From assembly GCA_001430745.1 (NCBI GenBank), contig KQ482063.1:1637395-1651829 (forward strand): a stretch of DNA of 14,435 nt, in the 5' to 3' direction. Shown here in pieces: positions 1-9,364 of the stretch (position 1 is its first letter; each line of letters starts with the position of its first letter). This DNA comes from Auxenochlorella pyrenoidosa (lineage: Eukaryota; Chlorophyta; Trebouxiophyceae; Chlorellales; Chlorellaceae). A model generated the notes under the pieces. The model was not told where the DNA came from. It made no database searches and saw only the letters and a program-made list of their open reading frames with translations. The position numbers and the translations under genes were made by a program.

Positions 1-3000
1 CCGCCCTCGGCCGCGCCTGCTGCGGGCGCGGGCTGCGCCCTGGGCGGGTCCAGCAGGATGTACTTTTCCTCCCCCAGCACGTGGTCCTGCTGGTCTCCGT
101 CGTCGTACCCGATGTGGTGCTGCCTGCGCGGGGCGTGCAGGGTTCGGGGGACGCGTTGCGCAAGAGGTGGTGAACAAAGGGCCGAGCCGGGAGCGGCCGG
201 CAGCGCCTGTATGCGTCGCATTCCAGTCGGCTGGCGAGGCAAGGTGCGCGGTGCAAGGGGCGCGTGGTGCGCGAGCGCGGCACCACAATGGGAGAGCACA
301 TGAGGCGCCATCCGCAGCAGGAGGGTGTGTGTTGCAGAGTATCGGCTGGGCAGCGGGGAGGCGCAAGAGGCACCCAGGGAGGGGCAGCCGTGCCCATGCC
401 ATGCCCGTCATCGTACGCCTGCCTGTCACCACCCCAGCAGCGCAGCAATGCAACCACTTTGTTCAAGCCCCGGCTAACCAGCACCCCCATCCTCTCAATG
501 AACTCACACAACAACAATTCAGACTGCCAGCCTCCCGACCTTGGTGCTCTCACCCGCTGGCAGCGTCGTAAGCGCTGATCCTGCCTTCGTACCAGCGCCG
601 CATGCCAGGCCAGTAGATGCGCACGCGGCAGCCGATGAGGGCAGCACCCAGCTGGCGCCCAGCCGCAACTGCCGCAGCAGTGGCCACAGAGGGAGGCACA
701 CGCGGCCGCCCAACGGCACCAGCCGCCGCCGCTGCTGCAGCCGCGGCCACTGCGGTGGGGCTGCCGCCGGGGGCGGGCGTGCCGCGGCCGCCTCCCCCTG
801 CCAGCGCCTTCTGCTGGTTGTACAGCATCTGCTGGAAGGGGGGCGCCAGCCCCGCCTCCAGCTGGCGCTGCCGCGCCTCCCGGCACGCCTTTTTGAGCTT
901 GGGGTTCAGGCACGGCTTGCAGCGGCCGCAGCGCTCCGAGGGCGGGATGACGGGGTACAGCTGCTTGCGGGAGGGCAGGCTCAGCGCGCTGCGGATGGCC
1001 GCGGCCGGGCTACGCGGCGTGCCAGACGGCTCTGCGGGTTCGGCCGCCTGGGAGGCTGCGGGCGCTGCCGCCGCAGGCGCTGCCACCGAGAGCACGCCCA
1101 GGGTGCCCGCCGCCGCCGCCGCCGCACTCGCGGCTCCCTCATCAGTGCTTGCGGCCGCCGCCCGCCCTGCCACCGCCACCGCCGCCTCTGCCGCCTCCAG
1201 CGCCGCCTCCTCTGCCGCAGCAGCCGCTTCCTCCTGCTCTCGCAGCAGCTCCAGCAGGCGGCGGCGCGCCAGCACGCAGGGCCGCTTGCGCTGCGGGTTC
1301 TGGCAGTTGACGCACTGGTTGCACTTCATGGAGGCCGGCACCGGCGGGAAGATGATCGTCTTGCTGCGCTTCTTGGGCGTGGGGCCGCCGCCGAGCTGCT
1401 CGCCTGCAGCCGTGGCAGCAGCCGCGGCAGCCGCCGCCGCCTCTGCAAGCTGCTCCCGCCGGCGCTGCTCCTCCTCGGCCTGCCGGCGCGCAGCCAGCGC
1501 AGCCAGCTGGTCCTGCCTGGAGCTGCCGCTGCCAGGCACGCTTGCTGCGCCGCCGCCTGCGGCTGCTTCCGCTGCCGCTGCCATGGAAGGGATGTTGGGG
1601 TTTCGCAGCGCAGCGGCACGGCGTGGCCGGCCAGAGGGCGTGCCCTCGCGTGTACCGCTGACGCCGCCAGCCAACACCCGGGCAGGGGGCTGCTGCGCCT
1701 GCTCGCCCTCACGTGACTGGTGCTCCTGCTGCGCCTGCTGCTGCTCCTGCTGTGCCGCCGGGCTGGCGGCTTCTCCCTCTGACAGCGCATCCGACAGCCC
1801 CAGGTCGGCCGCCCAGTCGCCCTCTGCGCCGCTGACGCAGCCTGCGTAGCCCTGCTGGTAGGCAGGGCAAGGGGGACAGGGCCCAGGAATTTTGAGAGAC
1901 ATGCAGCCTCCGTCCGATCCGTCGACAGGCAGGTAGGCGCAAAGGTGGGCATGCATGCGGGTGGGCAGACAGGCAGGCACCCGCAGGCCAGGCACGTGCC
2001 CACGCACCTCTGCCTGGGCGGCGGCGCCACCTGCCTCTGCCACCTCTTCGTCTGACAGCTGTTCCCACCAGTTGCGCCCAATGCCAGCTGGCAGCGGGCC
2101 GCCGGCGCCCACAACGGCGCCGCTGGGCGCCGTGGTCACCGCCCCGCTGGGGGCATAGGTGACTGGCCCGCCGCCAGCGCCGGCAGCGTATGGGTCGCCG
2201 GCCGGCTGCAGCTGCTCGGCGCCGCAGGCGTGAAAGGTGGCCCACACGGTGGCCATTTCGTGGTCTCGCAGGTACTGCATTGTGCTCTCATTGCCCATGT
2301 ACTCCTGCAACACAGCGACATGCACACCAGGGTGCATGGCTGCAGGTGAGCTGCAGGGCTGGGCGCTGCCAGAAAGCTATGAACTGTGATGATGGGGGCT
2401 GAGGTGGGGCCATTAGAAGCGATCAGTGGACTGTTGCGGCAGAACACGCAGGGATGCAGGCCCTTGCATCAAACCCCCAAAAAGGCCGGTGGACACCGCA
2501 GTTCGTGCTCCGGGAACAGTGCGCCCCGAGCCGGGAGGAACACTGAGCAGTGCGAGCATGAGACATTTGGGGCACCCACACCCACCCTCCCCTGCATGAC
2601 CTCCCAACAGCCCCAAACAGAGATAAGACACCAGCCTGGGGCGTGGTCACCCCTTGGTACTGGTGCAGCGGGGTGTTCATGCCTGGGGTGAGGGTGGGGT
2701 GAGGCTGGGCGGCTCACATGCAGCGGCAGGTGAAGCGGCACATGCTCCAGGGGCGCCCCGCTGTCCAGCGCTTCCTTCAGGCGCAGCAGATCGACCACGC
2801 GCTGCACATGAGGTTCAGGAAAGCAAGAATTGTGGGTTACACGCAAAGGCGGTCAGCTTGGAGGGCAGTGATGAAAGGCCCTTAGTGGACCGTTCACCAG
2901 GTGAGGCGGGGTGGGGGTGGCCTGGTTGGCGGGTTTGCGGGCGCCCCGCGACGCCCACTGGCCCCATTCACAGATATTTTCATTGCTCTGAGGCGGGGTC

Positions 3001-3206
3001 TGCAGCCGCCAAGGCCTGCAGGCGAATGAAGAGCTGCAACCAGAGGAACCCACCTGGGCCTCTGGTTCGGTGGCATACAGCCCCACTCGGGGCCAGCACT
3101 CGGGCGTCGCCGCCAGACCATGGTCCTTGGGATCCACCTGACGCGGAAAGAGCGCCAAGAAGCCCGAGCCCTCTTGCAAAACGCAACCTACGGCCTCCAC
3201 AGCCAT
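1..3206 (-). CDS. Putative chromatin/transcription regulator: AP2-like N-terminus, two half CXXC fingers, Tudor-like domain (3' end outside window)
   Basis: Proposed exons on the minus strand are 3206-3054, 2801-2718, 2304-2008, 1851-554 and 123-1, giving at least 651 residues with the C-terminus cut by the window edge. Donors are all GT and acceptors all CAG; phases agree (0, 0, 0, 2). Residues about 1-80 resemble a degenerate AP2/ERF domain (VGLYATEPEAQRVVDLLRLK, then HLPLHEY), but the usual RGV(R) start is missing. Residues 355-370 and 486-501 each hold C-x2-C-x2-C-x8-C with basic residues before the last Cys, like half of a CXXC DNA-binding zinc finger. Residues about 583-640 resemble a Tudor domain (RVRIYWPGMRRWYEGRIS, then YDDGD), a fold that usually reads histone or arginine methylation. 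The linkers are rich in Ala, Gln and Glu. By inference this is a nuclear regulator; no specific orthologue is recognised. The start is uncertain because ATG 3206 lies only 36 bp from the divergent gene's proposed ATG, and an upstream exon is possible. Confidence 0.68.
36..638 (-). other. Tudor-like domain split by a 430-nt intron (553-124)
   Basis: The exon ending at 554 encodes GCRVRIYWPGMRRWYEGRIS followed by AYDAAS. The exon beginning at 123 continues with QHHIGYDDGDQQDHVLGEEK and YILLD. Joined across donor GTGAGA (553) and acceptor CGCAG (ending 124) in phase 2, they give the usual order of a plant-type Tudor/PWWP-like barrel: a V-x-x-W-P first strand, WYEG-x-I, then H-x-x-x-YDDGD and a final EKY-x-L-L. 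Aromatic residues available for a methyl-lysine or methyl-arginine cage are present (Tyr, Trp, Trp, Tyr, Tyr). The intron holds no other coding signal that I can see. Confidence 0.72.
883..1323 (-). other. Tandem pair of half CXXC zinc-finger modules in the minus-strand regulator
   Basis: Two copies of one module are encoded here. The first is at 1323-1276 (Cys 355, 358, 361, 370; CNQCVNCQNPQRKRPC). The second is at 930-883 (Cys 486, 489, 492, 501; CGRCKPCLNPKLKKAC). Each is preceded by a proline-rich PPVPAS or PVIPPS stretch and followed by a charged helix (ARRRLLELLREQ; AREARQRQ-like). Both have exactly the same spacing and an N-P before a basic patch. The CxxCxxC core is that of zf-CXXC domains, but the second CGxCxxC half expected for a complete finger is absent. 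A glutamate- and alanine-rich linker of about 115 residues separates the copies. Zinc binding and DNA binding are inferred. Confidence 0.7.
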
Positions 3207-3242
3207 GTGCAGGCTCTAAGGGTGCCGTGATCTCATTTCATC
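3207..3242. promoter_or_regulatory. Very short head-to-head gap between two divergent start codons
   Basis: Under the preferred models only 36 bp separate the ATG of the minus-strand regulator (3206) from the tentative first ATG of the TMF-like gene (3243). An in-frame TGA lies upstream of the plus-strand ATG. No TATA box or other clear element is visible. Either the genes share a compact bidirectional promoter with overlapping 5' leaders, or at least one first exon is wrongly placed. Confidence 0.3.
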
Positions 3243-6200
3243 ATGTTCTTATCGGTAAGGTGCACAATTGCCCCTTGCGAGCAAGGGAAGACCCTCTCTG
3301 TCTGCTGCGCAGCGTGCGAACACACAGCATGATGTCGCACTCGACGACTCTCAGGCCCTGCAGGCAGTCTTCTTCGCTCTGGATCGCTTTGCTGAATGCT
3401 TTGTACGGGTAAGTGCACCCCTGGTGCACTCAGCACACGCTCGCCCTGCTGCACACCGCAACACGCCTCCCAGGGTTTTTGATCTGTCGATGAAGATGGA
3501 AGGGACTTGCTAGGAGACTTGATCGCCATAAACTGGCATGGCGAGCTGGGGAGCCTTCGACTTGACGGCCGGCCTACAGGGCCTGCAGCAGGTGGTTGTT
3601 TCTCCCAACTTGCGGGCCCAGTAGGCATGCTGGGTGGAGGATGCTCTGTCTGCAGGGCGCTGACAGCTTGCAGCCGCCGCCCAACTGGCAGCGCCGCAAC
3701 CACCTCGCCGCCACTGCTGCCAACACCACGCGGAGCCATGCCCATGTCTGTCCTGATCGGTCCCGCTCGCAGATTGGCGACCGCTTCACCCAGCTACGGG
3801 ATGAGCTGGAGCAGAGCATTGAGGAGACGATCCGCGCAGAGCGCTTTGGCGTGCTGCCGGGCACAGGTGCCGCCATTGGTCCAGGGCAGAGTGACTGTCC
3901 AGGTCACACGGGCATCTCTACCAGTCTCAGTGCACTGAGAACCTTTCTCTGATGGACCTGCTTGACAGCTCAGCTGCCAACTGCTTCTGCGATGGCGCTG
4001 CCGCCCCTTCCCTTGCAGATGCCGGGCCCGAGGAGGAGGCGGGCGGCAGCGAGGCCGCGGCTGAGGGATGGGGAGGCGGGTCCGAGCCCGGCTCGCCTCT
4101 GGCAGTGGAGGCTGCCAGCGGTGCCAGCAACGCCGATGATGACGCTGGCCGCGGTGGGGCACCTGCAGAAGTGGCGTTGGCGGGGGCAGAGCATGCGCCT
4201 GCTGCAGCTGCACCACTCGCTGCTCCCGCAGCAGGCAACCACGACGAGGCAGCAGCAGCAGCAGCAGGACAGGCAGAGGAGGAGGAGGCAGCAGTGGCAG
4301 GAGGAGCAGAGGCAGTGGCAGCAAGCTCGCAGGAGGCCGGGCCGGACGTGCATGCCACAGCCAGCCCGCCAGCTGCAGCCAGCCCGTCGCTGCCTGAAGG
4401 GCAGCCAGCCAATGGAGCATCAACGGCAGCGCACGCCAGCGATCCCGAAGTGCAGCCATCGCCGTGGTCGGAGCATCCGCCGCAGCAGCTAGCAGGGAGG
4501 CGCGAGCTGCAAGGCGCTGCCTCTGAAGGTCCGCCAGCCCATGGGCTCGAGGAGGCGGCTGATCCAGAACAGGCGGCTGCCGGCGCTGCCGCGCCGCTGG
4601 CAGCGCAGCAGCCCCCTGACACCGTGCCGCAGCAGGCTCCTGATGACCGCACAGCAGCAGCAGCAGCAGCAGCAGGCGCGCTGGCCAGCCCAACCGCTGC
4701 TGCGCCAGCAGAGCAGCAGCAACCCGAGCCAGCCGCCGACAGCCCCCGCCCCAGCGGTGCAGCCGACCACGGCAGCGTGCCTGGCAGCCCAAGCGCTCGT
4801 GCCGCGGCCCCCTCGGAGCCTGCGGGCGGCGGTGGCGACGCGCTCCTGGATGCCCCCTCGCTGCAGCGGCTGGTGGGGCAGCTGCGCGAGGCGCTGGCGG
4901 AGCGGGAGCGGCAGATTGAGCGCAAGGGCGAGGAGGCGGCCCAGCTGGCCACGGTGGCCGCGGCCCTGCAGAAGAGGAACGAGGAGCTGGTGCAGGGCAA
5001 GGACGGCGAGGCGGTGGCGGAGCTGCAGCGGTGAGCGTCGCGCCCGCCGCCTCCCGCAGGGTGCAGCGTGGTGGCGCCTTGGGTATAGCATGCATGCAGA
5101 AGCCCCGTTGCATTCTGCTGCCATGCGTGGTCGTGCTGGGACCCGCCGAGGCTCCACCTGCCTCCTGTCATCACAAGCGCAGCTGGACCTGCATTCCAGC
5201 CAGCTGCATGGCCGGTTGCATGCTGTAGTTGCCGCCGGCAGCGAGGCACGCCTGACCCGGTGCGTGAAGCTTGGCGTCCCGTTGGCCCCCCCTCTCGCAG
5301 CGAGTTTGAGGCCAAGCTGGCGGCGGCAGAGCGCAAGGTGTATGCGCTGACCAAGGAGCGGGATGCGCTCAAGTGAGGGGCGGGCTTGGACCTGCGCCCG
5401 TGGCAGCAGCCGTCCCTGCAGGGCCGTGGCATCGGTGCCAGCATACCAGAGCTGGTGGCAGCCCGGCCTTGAGGCATGCACGGCACTTGCTGGCCGGGCG
5501 CACTGTGGACTGCGCACCCGTTTGCCTCGCCCGCCCCACTGCCGGCCCACTGCATGCTCCTGGCCCCCTGGCCCGCCCCACTCCGCCAGGCGCGGCTCCG
5601 AAAAGCTCTCTACCATGGACGACCTGGTGCGGGAGAAGGATGAGATCATCAAGCAGGCGAGTAGGCGGGGGGGGGGGGGGGAGGAAGGGAGGGAGGGAGG
5701 GAGGTAAATGGCGCAGCCGGCTGTCGTCTGGCACCGCCCAAGAGGGGGCAAACCCTGGCAGGCGCAGAGAGGCTGCCATGCTCTGGGCTCCTGGGCGCCG
5801 GCCAGGCAGCCGACTGCGGGCGCCGCCAGCTGCGCCGCCGGCAGGTCATGGCGGAGGGCGAGGCGCTGTCCAAGAAGCAGCTGGCGCAGGAGCAGACGAT
5901 CAAGAAGCTGCGGGGGCAGGCGCGCGAGCTGCAGGCGCAGGTGCTCGGGGCGGGGCGCCGGCTGGCAAGAGGCTGGGGGCTGGCGGGCGTGCGCGGTCGT
6001 GGTGGCAGGTGCCAGCGGTGCTGGCAGGGCCCCTGCCATGCCACCTGCATGCTGCCCATCCGCCGCTCCCTCTCCTGCCCAGGCCTGCACCCCGACCATG
6101 CCTCGCCTGCACGCTGCTTTCGGCTTTCCACACGGGGCAGGTCAAGGAGCTGAGCGCCTCTCTGGAGGCGGAGCGTTCCAAGGCAGCCTCTGCGGTCAGC

Positions 6201-8541
6201 GAGCGCGCCTCCACCGCGGGCGAGCTGTATGCCATCCGGGAGCAGCATGCGGCGGAGCTGGCGGCGGAGCGGCAGCACTACGAGCGGCTGCTAGAGGTGG
6301 GGGGGAGGGGGGGGAGGGAGGGGGGGGGGGCGGACGGCTGGCGTGGCGGTGAGGAGAGCGCAACGGATGAGTGGGCTGCATTTGCGGTCGGAGCAGGGCA
6401 GCGGGGCACATAGCCCGGCCCTCGGCCCTGCCGCTGTTCTGCACCAGACCTGCCGTGCGCAAATTGGGGTGGGCATCGACAGCCCGTCGCACCGCGGCTG
6501 TGCCAACCATGGCGCGCGCTGCTCCACCCCTGCCGCCACCCGCTTGCAGGAGGCGCGCGCCGCCCAGGCTGAGGCAGAGTCTCGGGCGGCCGAGGCGGCA
6601 AAGCTGGGTGCTGCGCGGCGGCTGAAGGAGGCAGAGGCTCGGGCAGAGTCGCTGGAGGAGCTGGCTGGGGAGCTGCGGGCTGAGCTGGAGCGGCAGGTGG
6701 GGCCCAGGGACAGGGGATCGTTGAATAGTGCAGCTGCTCGCCTCAGAGGTGGGGCTCCTGCTGTGCCAGGGCAAGGGGCCAGGGGATGGAGGTGGGCACA
6801 AGGGGGGGAAGGCATGCTGGCAGGGCTGCTGCTCTTCGGCGTGCCTGTCCTTGGGTGCTGCACACCACTGGCGCCGGATGAGCGGCCACCCCGCCCTCAG
6901 CCACCTACCTCCTCTGCCCGACAGGCCTGGCTTCCCACCCAACATAATGTCCATGGTTTTGTTTGTCCATGCCCCCCCGCAGCGCGCCGCCGCCGACGAG
7001 CGCGAGGAGCTGCTGGCCGGCGAGGTGGCGGGCCTGCAGCGGCGCTGCGCCGAGGCCGAGGCGCGCCAGCAGGAGGCGGCGGCGCGCATCCCAGAGGCCA
7101 CCTCAGCGCTCATGCGGCAGCTGGAGGCCATGCAGGCGGCCTCCTCCCAGCAGGCGGGCGCCTGGCGGGAGGCGGAGCGAGGCCTGCTGGAGCGGCTGCG
7201 CCAGGCAGAGGCGGCGGCGGGGGGGGCGGCGGGGCAGGCGGCCCACCTGGGGCGAGAGCTGGAGGAGGCGCGGGGCCAGCTGGCGGCGGCCACAGAGCAG
7301 GTGGGCTGCGATGCGGGGCCCGCCGGGGCCGTGCCCCCGGGCACCTCTGTTGGGGGGGGCGGCTGCGCCGGCGCGGGTATGGGGGCAGCCCTGGCGCCAG
7401 CCCCTGTCCCTACGTCCCGTCCGGCAGGTATGCCTGTAGTGCGGGGGGCCCGATGGCTGTGCCCCCTGGCCCCACCGCCCGTAGCTGTCAGAGGTGCGGG
7501 CCGCCCTGGCAGACGCGCAGCAGGCGGCGGAGCTGGAGCGGCAGCGGCGGGCGGCGGCAGAGATCACGGCAGGCCACCTGCGGGCCGACCTGGCCTCTGC
7601 CCAGGACTCGCTGAACACGCTGGAAAAGGTGGGCAGAGTGCGCCGGCCAGGGCGCCCGCCCCCGGCTGACCAATGCACAGCTGGGGGGGCATGCCGGGCG
7701 GGCCGGGCTGCATGCCTGCATCATTGGGCGGGAGGCGCTCGGCAGGACGCTGCGTTGCCTCTGCGGGGCCACCAGATGAAGCAGAGCCTGGCTGCCACCC
7801 GCCCCGCAGGTGTATGCGCAGCAGATTGAGTCGCTGCAGGCCCGGGAGTCGGCTGCCCTCAGCAGCCTGCGAGCAATGGAGGGCAGGCTCAAGGCGGGCA
7901 GCGCCAACGGCAGCGCCGGCGGCGACGCGCCGCCCGCCCTGGCGGCGCCTGGCTTCAAGTGGGTGCTGGTCAAGGAAGGGCAGGAAGCAGGCGCGGCGGG
8001 CGCGGCGGGCAGTGCAGCGGCGCCCCGACTGACGAGGGATCAGAGCTCCGCGGCGGCCTCCTCTGCCAGCGACAGCTTTGCAGCAGAGGCGGCGGCAGCA
8101 GAGGCGGCGGCGGCCGAGGAGGACAGCCTCAGGGTGGGCGGCAGCCTGCTGTGGGGCGCCGGCGGGCCGGGGCGCGCCGCCAGCGGCGCCCTGGGCGCCG
8201 CGGGCGGCCGCTCCTACGACTCGCAGCTGGCCGCGCTGCAGCAGCAGGTGCGCGAGCTGGAGGCCACGCGGGAGCGCCTGTCTGAGGAGCTGGTGAGGTC
8301 GGCCACCGAGGCGGCGGCGGGGCAGGCGGCGCGCGCGGCGGCGGCGGCGGCGGAGCAGCGCATGCGGGAGCTGGGCGAGCGGCTGGCGGCGGCTGTTGAG
8401 CTGCTGGGGGAGAAGGAGGAGCTGCTGGAGGAGGCACGGGCAGACATGGAGGAGATGAGGGACAACTACCGCAAGCAGATCGAATTCATGGCGGAGCAGC
8501 TCACAGCGGCGCAGGCGGCGGCAGGGGCCAGCGCATCGTGA
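3243..8541 (+). CDS. GC5: TMF1/golgin candidate 5-like coiled-coil Golgi protein
   Basis: Proposed exons are 3243-3254, 3313-3408, 3773-3866, 4019-5030, 5301-5372, 5590-5656, 5845-5940, 6141-6296, 6550-6696, 6983-7300, 7485-7628 and 7810-8541. They total 2946 nt (981 aa), close to plant GC5 and animal TMF1, and all phases match. Residues about 17-62 form a helical N-terminus (LDRFAECFVRIGDRFTQLRD). Residues 68-370 are Ala/Gln/Glu/Pro-rich and probably disordered. Residues 375-740 are almost continuous coiled coil. Residues 438-474 match the TMF 'DNA-binding' region (MDDLVREKDEIIKQ, VMAEGEALSKKQ, TIKKLR), and residues about 872-970 match the C-terminal TMF TATA-binding region (LLGEKEELLEEARADMEEM). 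Family members are golgins that bind Rab6 and tether vesicles at the Golgi. Exon 4 onward is solid. Exon 1 encodes only four residues and its intron is just 58 nt, so the true 5' end may differ. Intron 6 is of GC-AG type. Confidence 0.87.
4654..4677 (+). repeat. (GCA)8 tract read as poly-alanine in the TMF-like protein
   Basis: Eight GCA codons in a row encode eight Ala in the disordered N-terminal part of the TMF-like protein. A shorter GCA tract at about 4249-4266 also encodes Ala. The same trinucleotide in another register encodes Gln in the glycosyltransferase gene downstream. Confidence 0.85.
5657..5844 (+). other. GC-AG intron inside the conserved TMF motif
   Basis: The exon ends ...ATCATCAAGCAG at 5656 and the intron begins GCGAGT, a normal AG|GTGAGT donor with C for T. 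The next exon starts at 5845 after CCGGCAG. Joining in phase 0 gives EIIKQ-VMAEGEALSKK, the expected continuous TMF motif. The nearest GT alternative (GTAGGC at 5661) would end the exon in phase 1 and shift the downstream frame. A run of 15 G lies just inside the donor. Confidence 0.82.
5667..5704 (+). repeat. G15 run followed by GGGA repeats in TMF-like intron 6
   Basis: Positions 5667-5681 are 15 consecutive G, followed by GAGGAA and four GGGA-type units up to about 5704. The tract starts 10 nt after the GC donor at 5657. Its G-runs could form a G-quadruplex in the pre-mRNA; this is predicted from composition only. Confidence 0.85.
6297..6330 (+). repeat. G-rich tract at the 5' end of TMF-like intron 8
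   Basis: Directly from the GTGGGG donor at 6297 the intron has several runs of four or more G separated by single A, ending in a run of ten G at about 6321-6330. It resembles the tract at 5667 in both composition and donor-proximal position. Confidence 0.8.
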
Positions 8542-9364
8542 AAGCAGGGGCGCAGCCTCCGCAAGGCTCTGGCGCAAGTATTCATTGACACCAAGCTTGC
8601 TGTCCAGCCCGGAACGCCCACCGCAAAGTCCCTCCTCAGGCTGTTGCTGCTGCCAGCTTGTGGTACGCTCACAACTTATTGCAGCTACAGGCAGAAGCTG
8701 GAGGCAGGGCAGCTGGGCGCCATCCTGCCACAGCGTCGGCAAGTCGGGGTGGACCAGGAACTGGCAGGCAGCGCATCCCAAACCCGTGGTGAGCAAACAG
8801 GCAAGAGACGAGCGGTCCCTGGTAAGTCCATCCAGTCGTTACTTATGATACAATCATCTTCGGGCCAAGAATGCGAAGAGATGGAACCCTCAGGGGTCAC
8901 AACAAGTCGGCAGCTGTAGTAGCGAGCGTGTCAAGCCCTCACACCCATTGTACTGCCAATTAAGCAGCAAAAGCTCTGGACGCAGGGCAGCCGTGTGCTC
9001 GTGCTTTCCATCACCCAAGATAGACGAATAACGTCAGAACTGTGTGACTGAGGATCACAGGGAGGGCGAGGACTCATTTCCAGTGGAGCAGGCGCAGCCG
9101 CTCGCAGGGCCGTTTGCCTCGCTGGCGGTGCCCTTGCCGCTAGCAACACACAGATACCTATCGAGGCGACCATGGCGTCCGCCTGCATTGTTTTGTACAT
9201 CTGTTCCGCTCCGATACCTTGTCACCCCTCCAGACCTCCCAGCCGCTGTGCCGCAGGAGCCACCCACCACCCCACTCACTACCACCCTGGCCGCGAGGCC
9301 CCCTGGGCGAGTTAAACGCGTTGTTGGGAGCCATACGCGAGCAATGCAGGCATCGCGGTGACGG
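8542..9364. other. Intergenic region: 3' end of the TMF-like gene and upstream region of the glycosyltransferase gene
   Basis: These 823 bp lie between two same-strand genes. GC content drops around 8800-9050. I see no RNA gene, no convincing TGTAA poly(A) signal of the green-algal type, and no open frame with coding-like composition and splice sites. Short frames on both strands look spurious. The region presumably holds the 3' UTR of the first gene and the promoter and leader of the second, but no element can be pinpointed. Confidence 0.55.

Noticed and set aside
541..1849. Plus-strand frames of 391 and 410 codons opposite the minus-strand regulator
   Set aside because: Arg/Ala/Ser-rich antisense shadows. 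The minus frame carries the Cys modules and Tudor-like sequence.
3241..3429. Minus-strand frame reading SKAIQSEEDCLQGLRVVECD, possible upstream exon of the regulator
   Set aside because: It has an acceptor-like CAG but a poor pyrimidine tract and no donor in a usable phase. The plus strand over the same bases has a strong acceptor, a GTAAGT donor and phase agreement with the next exon. Not fully excluded.
3952..4018. ATG at 3952 as the start of the TMF-like protein (MDLLDSSAANCF)
   Set aside because: The segment ends in a good acceptor (CCCTTGCAG) and the exon 3773-3866 joins 4019 in the right phase, so it is best read as intron.
3927..5555. A 542-codon minus-strand open frame, and a 439-codon one at 3794-5113, opposite the large TMF-like exon
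   Set aside because: They are Ala/Ser/Arg/Leu-rich shadows of a GC-rich coding exon. The plus strand has matching splice phases and recognisable coiled coil; the minus frames show no family signature.
8644..8919. Short plus-strand frames in the 8542-9364 gap as a small gene
   Set aside because: No coding-like composition, family motif or supported splice sites; more likely 3' UTR and promoter DNA.
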